This document shows, piece after piece, positions 54,863 to 64,000 of a DNA stretch of 64,000 bases. This DNA comes from Acanthosepion lycidas. Its lineage: Eukaryota > Mollusca > Cephalopoda > Sepiida > Sepiidae. Position numbers and translations under genes: made by a program. The DNA is taken from NCBI GenBank assembly GCA_963932145.1, contig OZ010578.1, positions 24,776,653-24,840,652 of the forward strand, written 5' to 3'. The notes beneath the pieces are model-generated. The model saw nothing but the letters and a program-made list of their open reading frames with translations, was not told where the DNA came from and ran no database searches. The stretch's first letter is position 1, and each line of letters opens with the position of its first letter.

Positions 54863-55563
54863 GGAAGACCTGGAAACTAGAAGACCTGGAACCTGGAAGA
54901 TCTGGAACCTGGGAGACCTGGAACCTGGAAGACCTGGAACCTAGAAGACCTGGAACATGGAAGATCAGGAACCTGGAAGATCTGGAAGACCTGGAACCTA
55001 GAAGACCTGGAACCTGGAAGATCTGGAACCTGGGAGACCTGGAACCTGGAAGACCTGGAACCTAGAAGACCTGGAACATGGAAGATCAGGAACCTGGAAG
55101 ATCTGGAAGACCTGGAACCTAGAAGACCTGGAACCTGGAAGACCTGGAACCTAGAAGACCTGGAATCTGGAAGACCTGGAACCTAGAAGACCTGGAACCT
55201 GGAAGATCTGGAACCTAGAAGACCTGGAACCTAGAAGACCTGGAACCTAGAAGACCTGGAACCTGGAAGACCTGGAAGCTAGAAGACCTGGAACCTGGAA
55301 AACCTGGAACCTAGATGACCTGGAACCTGGAAGACCTGGAAGCTAGATAACCTGGAAGACCTGGAACCTGGAAGACCTGGAAGCTAGATAACCTGGAAGA
55401 CCTGGAACCTGGAAGATCTGGAACCTGGAAGACCTGGAACCTAGAAGACCCGGAACCTTGAAGACCTGGAACCTGGAAGACCTGAAACCTAGAAGACCTG
55501 GAACCTGGAAGATCTCGAAACTGGAAGACCTGGAACCTAGAAGACCTGGAACCTAGAAGAAAG
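54861..55563. repeat. Minisatellite of GAAGACCTGGAACCTG units
   Basis: About 700 bases of 16-bp units (GAAGACCTGGAACCTG/A) with some 9-10-bp partial units. Variants GATCTGG, CTAGAAG and TAGATAAC occur in recurrent combinations, suggesting higher-order amplification. The Glu-Asp-Leu-Glu-Pro frame is a by-product. Confidence 0.92.
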
Positions 55564-56339
55564 CCTGTGAAAGGGACGATAGGCGAAATTATCTCCTCCT
55601 ATTAAAAATCAAAGAAAATTTTTACCTATTAATAGAAAACAGAGATGAATAAAACATTTTAAATAAATGTTCAAATTTAACTCTGTTCTACAACTCAATT
55701 ACTAACTCAACATTAGAAATAGAATTATTTCTTTTGTAACAGGACAGGAGGGTGATTTATTTCATCGCCTTTTTTGCAAACAAATCGAATCATGTATATT
55801 TCGTTTTATTGTTGCTATACTACTGTAAATATAGAAATGCTTGCAATAAAGCATGAATTTTAACAATGTTTTTCAATCGGAACAGATTTGTTAAAATTGT
55901 TCATTTATAATATAAACATAAAATATCAATAAAAAAATCTATTTCAACGAATTGAGATAAAAATTTATTTCATTATAATTCATCGATATTTTCCCGTATG
56001 TTGTTATAGTCAAATTCTTAATTCATTGTTATGATCCAATCAGATATGAAAGAATCCACCTGTTTTAATTAAATATATAATTGGTAGAGTTAATCTTAGC
56101 ATAGTATGGTAAAAGGCCAGGAGTGGGGAGTATCAAGTAAATATCAAATTCACTACAGTCGTAATGGCGTACACGATTAGTTTTCTGAATATTATTTCGG
56201 AGCAAGACACTTGGCTCATTTTGTTTTCCTCGGGGCCCTTTTTGATCGACATTTGTTATAAACGATGCATTTCTCACCGACTGCAATGATTTTTTTTTTT
56301 TTTTTTTTTAACATTTTAACAGTAAACGAAAAATAGTGG

Positions 56340-56845
56340 TTATCACAAAATGAGTAAAGATTTCCAACACCAAAAACACAAAAATTGGTCCATCCACAAT
56401 ATTCCTTGATTTGTGCCTGGTGGAATATAAAAGGAGTCGTCCATTAAGAAGAGATACGGTAAGATGAAAAGACCATCAATGCAGACGTTTTTGTCTTTAG
56501 AGTTGATCAGGAAAATGCAGCATTATGTCAAAAATATCCTGCGTTTATCAACAGAAGAAAAGAGTCGCTCTGCCACAAAACAATGCAAGGGCACTATCTT
56601 ACCAAGCTGTTCCTCCATATTCTTCATATTCTCCACATTCAATAGAGTTAACCTCTACAGATCTTTCATTTGGTCGATAACTAGAAAATTTCATAAGTGG
56701 CAGAGACTTCCGAAAGAAACAGGTTGAATTTTTTTTTTAAATTTTCGTTCGGTTAAAAGCGAAAGTTCTTTAAACATTGAATGGGAAAGTTGTATTCCTG
56801 CCGGGGGCTGCAGTTGTTGATCATTGTAAAAGATTACATTTTGTT

Positions 56846-56850
<5 letters not shown>
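56340..56850 (+). mobile_element. Mariner transposase remnant
   Basis: FVPGGI.KESSIKKRYGKM (eroded VWWD.KGV...E..), PQNNARALSYQAV (HDNARPH block), VPPYSSYSPHSIELTSTDLS (HPPYSPDL.P.DYHLF) and LENFISGRDFRKKQVEF, then LPGAAVVDHCKRLHF as a worn C terminus before (TA)n. Several stops and frameshifts. N-terminal part absent. Confidence 0.65.

Positions 56851-56908
<58 letters not shown>
56850..56908. repeat. (TA)n microsatellite
   Basis: TA tract at the end of the mariner remnant. Confidence 0.95.
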
Positions 56909-56911
<3 letters not shown>

Positions 56912-57109
56912 AGCAAAACTATGCCTATGCATTTCGAGTTAAAATTTAGTTTGCATTGGGATGAATTATCTTTAGTTTCATCTGTCACTGGAATAAATTA
57001 TGCTGCTCTATATGCAAACCTTATTTATGTATTGTATGAATATTTTCTTTTCAAGTCACCTGTGTGGTATCTATGTTGTGGTTTCTGTGACATGTGTTTT
57101 ACAAGTTGA

Positions 57110-58280
57110 AGTTCTTAGCCGTATGCCCAATCGTTGAGTCGGGGAGAAGAGATGACGGTACATGTTAGTGATTTGCTTTCATATTTGTTTAATCATTGTT
57201 AAACGTATTATCATAGTTATTTAATAATTCTCCCCAAGACTTGTCAAGTATCAAGAAATCATTCACAGCGCTATTTTATTATTTTAAATCGACTGAATAA
57301 ACAACCCATAACTGGTTTCTTGATGTAAAATTTCACGCAGTCTTCATGGATCTGTGGAATAGATTACAGTTGACTATAGTCTCGAAGAGGTTAAGACTGT
57401 TGGAATTAGGGAAGCGTCCTCCTTTGGAGTTTGTTGCGTAAAGTAGAATTTTTTTCAGAAGCAGCAATCGAAGTGAAACCTCCTCCTTATCACTGACATA
57501 CTAAGGAAAAGAGAATGATTTGAGCCTGACTTTTTTGACGTCTTAAGCTGTTAAAACGTTTCTCTCATCGAATGGAGCATGAAATTCTTTGGTGAAACGA
57601 ACGATTGAAAAATCGACCTTTTTGTGCATCTGTTGTCTATTTTATTCGATTTTTTTAACAGATGTTTTGAAAAGCCAGCAAACAGATCGATCTCCTAGAT
57701 TTTAATTTTAGGATCAGACGTCTTATACTTTTCGACACTTCTTCCTCGCCACAACTTCTAAATGCTACAAATATTGACAAAGAAAAAATATACATATTTC
57801 CTCTTAATACAGATCACAAGTCAGCGAGATAAATATATCAATTTGTCGAGAGAAAACCTGCATCAGATTCATCCAAAATTTCTGAAGAACTTCCCAATTC
57901 CCTGTTGAAGAATTATTTTGCAAATTACAGCGTTCCTTCATGTCTAAAGTTGTGAAGAATTTCTGTTTATTCTTCAAATCTGCATTACGATCCAAATTCG
58001 CAATATGTTTATAAATATGAAACTTCAATATTCATAACATTTCGTAGAAGTTGTTATCTTTTTTATATGCCTTTAATCCTAAGAGTACCGATACATATTG
58101 CCACAATTCTCTAAGTAGACATTGAGATTTCAATAAGTATTTATTAAGATATTGATAAAACATAAAGTGGGTGATGATGTTATAATTTTCTCTCTCTCAC
58201 TCTTTACACACACAAACACACGCATATATATATTTATATATGTGTGTGTAGGCAAGATTTAGAATTCAATCTTTTCAATC
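57110..58280. other. No recognised gene
   Basis: The open frame on the minus strand at 57804-58028 (MKFHIYKHIANLDRNADLKN..) has some likeness to the C-terminal region of hAT-type proteins, but no diagnostic motif. Otherwise nothing is identified. Confidence 0.3.
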
Positions 58281-58289
58281 TCACACCCA

Positions 58290-59080
58290 AAAGAGTATAT
58301 AATTATTTTTACTTCAGCATGTTTAGTTTCTGACATGGTAGGTTTAATTACTTCCCTGTCATATTATTTGCATTCCTTCATATAATTCACAGATAAAATT
58401 AGATACATGAGAAGGAACATTGTCATGCATAAATACACAATTCATTTCGAAGCTGTGAGGCTAGGTTTTCTACCTTTCAGTCTTGTCCATGAAATCGCAA
58501 TAGCACTTATTAGGTTAAATCCTTCATAGACCAGTAATGGTTCGGTCGAGAAGTTTCAGCCCATATCGTCACACTGCCACCTCCTTGTTGCCTTCTTTTA
58601 CCAACGGGCACATCTACATCGGAGAAAATCCATCCTTTCACCCACCAGATCCATCGAGTGTCACCAAGATTCATCCGTGAAAATTACTTTAAAAAAGTCA
58701 ATTTGAATGTATTTCTTGGCCCAGTTTTGACGCTTAAATATGTTTTACTGAGAGAAGTTTGCCTAGCAGATATTTTGACAGACCCCCAACTTGCAAAGTA
58801 TTCTACACCTTTTGTCCTTCGTGACTCCCTCAACTACAGCCTGTTCAAAGTGGTTTCATTATAACACGCTTTTGTTTATGCTATGTTCTGGAAGACAAGT
58901 TCTTCAAGCCTTTTCCTTTGCTTCTAAGTTCTCAAATTAAATACATATTCAGCAGCCCATTTTATCGTTCGATGATCTCTGCGAAGCTCCTTTGATATCT
59001 TCAATATGGACAGACCCTCACTGAATAATTTTCTGTTTTTCACCATTTGTTAGAAGCTTTCCATTACACAATTTTCAGCA
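58290..59080 (-). mobile_element. Tc1-type transposase remnant
   Basis: The minus strand reads NRKLFSEGLSILKISKELRR and DHRTIKWAAEYVF (helix-turn-helix region), KVIFTDESW (first catalytic Asp), VGKRRQQGGGSVTIWA (the Tc1 RR..GGGSVM.WG block) and FMHDNVPSHVSNFICELYEG (second catalytic Asp). The SPDLNPIE third block is not found. Many frame breaks. Confidence 0.75.
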
Positions 59081-59539
59081 TATATTTCAGAAAAAAGAAA
59101 ATAGTTTTTACTCTATTTCAGAGGCCTTCAATTAATATTAGTTTAATCTGCATAATAACTTCAGACTGCAGTTTTTTTTTTAATAAATTCACGAACCAAT
59201 AAAACATAGTTTGAAAACTGGGTAATAAGTTTCAAGTAAGGTTTTTTCTTATAAAATTATTGAAAGGATATTTGTGTGTTTATAGACGACACCTGGAATT
59301 GGTGTGTCGAGGTTTTGAACAATGGAAATTGATCCAGAATTAAAGAGCAATGATGATTGACATGTGTTCTACGCAGGTAAAGATGCAAAATATAAAGCGG
59401 AAATTTCATTTTCGTAACGAACAAATTTGGAGTTGATTTCTCCTGGTCGAAATTCGAATTGAAATACCAGGAGTGAGTGGATGAGCCACCCATGTCCACT
59501 GAGCAGGTTTAGTGAGAGGCAATGTTTGAAGTGAATAGG

Positions 59540-61540
59540 GAAGATGGGATATAAAAAAAAGTCTTTAACAGGAAGATATATCGGTCCTTCAGAAGCTGTT
59601 GCTTTGGTACTTGGATTTCCAATTCATGTTAGAGAAGCGGTCGAATATTATCCATCTATTTGAGCAAAATCAAATCTTCTTTCGTGACAATGCTGCTGTT
59701 ATAGTAAATAACATGAGTAAAACAACTCTGACTAATTTCATGCATCATTGCGCTTAGCGATCCGTTTGCAAAACCATTGTATTATGCCGATGTACCAAGA
59801 TTTTACACTTGGAGTAATAAGAGATGGAAAAGAGGAAGGCGGGGAAAAAAGTTGAGCAGTATCCAGTATTTGAATCAGACGTTTTGGTACGCGTATACAT
59901 TGTTTTTCCGAGAAGTGTGGACCTGTATTACTTAAGACTCCTTCTGCTTCACGTCAAAGGTCTAGTATTTTTCAACTCTTTTTAAAAGTGTGATGGAGAA
60001 CTCCTGCCATTATTCAAAGATGTCTGCAGAAATTAAGCTTTGCTTCAATCGGATGATCATTGGCAGAAGATTCTGGAAGATGCTGAGCAAACATTTATCG
60101 TGCTCCTCACAAATACAAAAATTAACAGTTTCACTGCTTTATGGGCTCGGTTTAAGAATTCGCTCTCTTGGGATGTCTTCTGTATTTTGAAAACAAACTT
60201 GACCTGTGCAAAAGCCTTAGTGACTTTAACTTGCCAACGACAAATAATATTGCCGCTAATAATGATATTCGCAATTTGGAGTTATTGTGTGAGATGCAAT
60301 ACAACAAAGAGCTGCGATAATTTGTAGAAGAGAAGCAGCCTCTATTAAATAATGAGCAAAAAAAATGTGTACGGCTTCGTTTGTAACACATCAACATTGA
60401 TTTTCATTGACGCTCTAGGTGGAACAGGGAAGACATTCCTGATTAACTTAATTCTTTCAAAATTCAGAAATGACGACTACGTGATTATTGCTGTAGCATC
60501 ACCTGGCATCACCGCAACACTAATGCCTAATGGAAGAACGGCACATTTTAGATTCAAACTAGCAGTGAAAGAAAGGGCAATATTGATAAAAAAAAATCAA
60601 AGACCTCAAAACTCGTCCAGCATTCAAGGCTGATTTTTTGGGACGAGTGTCCTATGATTGCGATGGAAAGCTTCGAAACTGTTGACCTGCGTGATATATG
60701 TGACAGCAATGAGGCATTCGGTAGACTTTTCACAATTTGTTGTGAAAAGGTCGGGGAAAATGACGCAGAAGGTGGTAAGCGCGTGCATCAAAATGCCCTA
60801 CATATGGCGAAGCTTCACCAAGTTTCACCTAAAGGCAAACATGCGATTGTGTGAGGGAACCGAAGACTATTCACAGTTCCTATTAGATATTGGAGAAGAT
60901 AAGATCCCAAAAAATGAAAATGAAATTATTTTGCCAAAAGAAATGAATCTCCAAGCAACAACTATGAATTAATGAACGAATGAACTTCAGTTACCCTCAT
61001 TCGATAATCCAGCTGAGCAATAATTCTTGGAGATGGTGCCAATGCCACTCATTTGCCGACTGAATTCCTTGATTCGGTTGAACTATCAGAACTGCCACCA
61101 CATAACCTGGAATCGAAAAAAGCATCACCGATAATTCTTATGGAAAACTTAAAGCTTCCAAGGCTTTGTAATGGAACGCGCATGATTGTGGAAGAAGTGC
61201 ACCACGATCTCATAAGAGCTAGAATCCACACTACCACTTTCATAAATGAGATCGTTATAATACCTAAAATAAAACTTAACCTATCCCAAGCTGAGGATAT
61301 TCCTTTGCAGCGAAACCAATTTGCAGTTCAATCGTGTTTCGCTCTGACTACTCATAAAGCACAAGGACAAACTATGGAAAACATCTTGATTTATTTGGAA
61401 CGACCTGTATTCCATCACGGTCAACTGTATGGGGTTCATAACCGCGGAAAACAAAAGGAAAATATCAGAATGTTCCTGAAGGATAACCAGTCAACTAATA
61501 ATGTCGTCATCAAAAGCATTCTTTTGAACAAGCTTTAACA
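59540..61540 (+). mobile_element. Helitron Rep/helicase remnant (PIF1-type helicase part)
   Basis: Blocks in order: YIGPSEAVALVLGFPIHVRE, DPFAKPLYYADVPRFYTW, NKRWKRGRRGKKVEQYPVFE, YYLRLLLLHVKG, GGTGKTFLINLI (Walker A at 60418-60435), VASPGITATLMPNGRTAHF, TEFLDSVELSELPPHNLESK, PIILMENLKLPRLCNGTRMI, and CFALTTHKAQGQTM with HGQLYGVHNRG in the open frame 61053-61538. This is the helicase and preceding region of a rolling-circle Helitron. At least five frame breaks, and the Rep nuclease (HUH) part is not present. Flanked on the left by the Tc1 remnant. Confidence 0.85.
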
Positions 61541-62071
61541 GCATAAATAAGAGAAAATATTAATTCCAACGTCGGAAAACGAAAAGAAATGGAAAAACTA
61601 AAAAAAGTAAAAATAAATTTTTCAAAATAAAACCATTAACTTTGCAAATTTTTAAACAGAAAAATATTTCAGACTAATCAGTGAAGTATCCATGGAGATA
61701 AAGAAAAAAGGGATTTTTTTTTGTTGGAATGATTGGATAGATATGAGTGAAAAATGGCTTGTAATTTTCTTTGTGAAAATACTATAAAAATTGTTTCCAT
61801 TAATTTTATGTTAGCGTTATATAACAATTTCTTTTGCATTCTGCACAATTGTTCACATATGCCAGAAATAAATGCCGTTACTGGAGTTTATCCCCGACGT
61901 TCTATTCCTATTAAATGTAGTAAACATTCAGAAAAACGTTAAACATGAACTTGTAAACCAGACCAATGAGGACATAAAAAACTGAAATATTTAACTTAAT
62001 CATAAGAAAATTAAATTTCATTTCAATGGAAGGTTGAAATCAACTTCAATGTTTTATGACCTGAACCATCA

Positions 62072-62099
62072 ATGACCCAACGGGTCATGGGTTGTCTAG
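62072..62099 (+). mobile_element. Helitron 3' terminus: hairpin followed by CTAG
   Basis: ATGACCC-AAC-GGGTCAT forms a perfect 7-bp stem, followed 7 bases later by CTAG (62096-62099) and T. This is the expected Helitron end (hairpin near CTRR, insertion before T). It lies 0.56 kb downstream of the helicase stop on the same strand, so it very likely closes that element. Confidence 0.7.
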
Positions 62100-62796
62100 T
62101 TTAGAATAAAAACTAGACATAAGAATAATACATGAATTACACTAATAATACTATGAGAATTGTCTCGGCCATTTAACATTAAATATATAATATATAATAA
62201 AATGATTTTTGTATTTACAAGCAACGGAAAAGAAAAGGATAACTTATATTTTCATCTAAACTGTTATAATTTTTATAGCAGTTTCAAGCAACCACTAGGG
62301 GTTTTAATAACGAGTTATAAATTTAATTTTGAGAACTTATATTAGCTTACCCGTAGACCTTCAAGTACATTCCGTTAGCTGTTTGCAGATTTATTTTTCT
62401 ATCCTCAAAATCAGGCTTATCCTTCATAGAGAATTGTTAGCACACGTAGACTAAAACAAATTGTGGTGGTTTATTTTTAGTAGCGAAAAAGACGGCTTAG
62501 ATTGCCATGAAGCGTATCTGATGTCAACCTCTTGTGCATAATCGAAGTCTTTTCTTCTTTATCTAAAAGCACTCTATAGCTTACGCCCTCAATGATAGAC
62601 GGTGATAGGACTAGATTTCCTATATGTTAGCGTCGGCAATCCTTCTGTCAGATCTGTTACCTTCTTACAGATTGGACACAGTTTCCCTAAAATATGTAGC
62701 GTCTCTGCATGCCTTTTAGAGTCACATATCCTACAGGTGATCAGTGCACGGTCCAAAACTATTTGACCAGGCGGGTTATTTTTCTACTGCCCCTCC

Positions 62797-62846
62797 TCTC
62801 TCTCTCTCTCTCTCTCTCTTCAGTGGCACTTGATCAGTCCGATAAT

Positions 62847-62877
<31 letters not shown>

Positions 62878-63040
62878 CAATGGCACTTGATCAGTCCGAT
62901 AATCCCTCTCTCTCTCTGCAGTGGCACTTGATCAGTCCGATAATCCCTCTCTCTCTCTCTGCAGTGGCACTTGATCAGTCCGATAATCCTCTCTCTCTCT
63001 CTCTGCAGTGGCACTTGATCAGTCCGATAATCCCTTCTAG
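62797..63040. repeat. CT-rich minisatellite, five units
   Basis: Five copies of GTGGCACTTGATCAGTCCGA plus TAATCC are separated by (CT)n stretches of different length. Open frames here come from the repeat. Confidence 0.92.
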
Positions 63041-63566
63041 TATATCTCCTAACTTGATTTCTATTTCTCTTCAGTGCCTGGATATTAGGTTTCTGTCTAT
63101 GATGATCGGCTTCCATTGCTTCGTGGGAGCTTTCATACCTTATCTGCGATTGGATCGAAGTTTCCGAAATCGATATCCGGACAGCTTCTTCTAGGATTAC
63201 CGACTCTTGCCTAATTATCTTCGTTCATTTTATAAATGCCATTCCGTACTTTAACCCACCTCGTCTGTTCCAGTTCATGTTTTATTTTAATCTTTTCTCT
63301 TTACCAGTGTCACATAGTGTCACAAAATAACCATAGATTTATTTTCATTTACGAGATATGAAAATTCTCTGGTAAAACGACATGTTAAATGAGTGTGAAA
63401 AAGGAGTATTCTTAACCCACACTGACAACTTTTGTTGGCTATCTGTTTGGGCTTGTCGCATTGATAATGGAGTCCGTTCTCTTTCTGTGTTCACGGAGGT
63501 CGTTTTTACAGCTTAATCGTCAGAATGCTCTCAGGCTGTCTCTATGGTTAGCGTGTGTGTATGAAA

Positions 63567-63597
<31 letters not shown>

Positions 63598-64000
63598 GAT
63601 TTCACGGCCCTGCCTGGCTTTTCTTATAGACTATATAAGGAAAACGCACAGATGTATTTGCAGACATCTGTTGCAAGCGACTGCCGTGTCGGTGATGGCC
63701 AACACTCTGGTATATTTGTTTTTATTTTTATTTAATTTGTTTTTTTTTTTAGTAGAATGCGATGTGCGTGATTTAGCTGTCCGAAAATTGGTGTTTAGTT
63801 AGAGAAATATGTTTTCTAATAATTATTATAAATTTGGTTTTAATTTGTTACTCTAACTATGTGTAAACTGTATTTTTCTGCTACACGTTCAGTTACAGGG
63901 AACCGGCGTGACAGGTATGGTCAGAATAAGACAGTAATTTTGTTAATTCTCCCAGATCTAGGTTTAGTTCAACTTCCGGACTTCTTCGATGCTTGACGCC
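63040..64000. other. No assigned gene; possible promoter-like block
   Basis: A (CT)n tract lies at 63565-63598 and GACTATATAAGG, a TATA-like box, at 63629. The rest is unassigned. It could be part of a retroelement terminal repeat that continues past the window (inference). Confidence 0.3.

Noticed and set aside
54763-55065. 100-codon frame rich in Glu-Asp-Leu-Glu-Pro
   Set aside because: It begins in (AC)n(TA)n and runs through the 16-bp minisatellite. Repeat translation only.
62709-63194. 161-codon frame with WHLISPIIPLSLS repeats
   Set aside because: Entirely explained by the CT-rich minisatellite.

Overview
The window reads as animal nuclear DNA, most likely from a cephalopod mollusc such as an octopus (inference). 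It is AT-rich and carries one host gene split by kilobase-scale introns. The rest is long (TA)n tracts, minisatellites and a dense mix of Penelope-like elements, LINEs, mariner/Tc1 and Helitron copies. No bacterial-style operon, CRISPR array or phage was seen.

Host gene: eight coding exons on the + strand (22582-53156) join in phase, with GT/AG borders, into a 490-residue SLC16/monocarboxylate-transporter-like membrane protein with the family motif DGGWGW. Broken relatives of the same gene lie upstream. An exon-4-like piece is at 1602-1696 (+). Exon-1- and exon-2-like pieces are at 2578-3080 on the opposite strand. Two terminal-exon copies with 3' UTR are at about 11.84-12.09 kb and 13.2-13.42 kb. 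Exon lengths and splice sites are kept, so the locus grew by DNA-level duplication followed by inversion and decay.

Layout: 0-22 kb holds the paralogue remnants, a foldback element with a nested mariner MITE, a rearranged Penelope-like element, a 5S rRNA-like sequence, an abutting mariner/Tc1 pair, a second Penelope-like fragment and a long LINE copy. 22.6-53.2 kb is the SLC16-like gene. Its introns carry LINE pieces of several clades, SINE-like families (one with a head resembling U2 snRNA), two large minisatellites, hairpins and LTR-type fossils. 53.2-64 kb holds a 16-bp-type minisatellite, mariner and Tc1 remnants, a broken Helitron helicase with a recognisable 3' hairpin/CTAG end, and a CT-rich minisatellite.

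The most interesting points are the inverted and tandem SLC16 exon relics, the loss of the usual MCT coupling residues in the live gene, the U2-headed SINE with a 15-bp target duplication, the 5S-like sequence, and a recurrent hairpin + GAAA motif in Penelope-like repeats that resembles a worn hammerhead ribozyme core. Family names were assigned by eye from remembered protein motifs. No searches were run.
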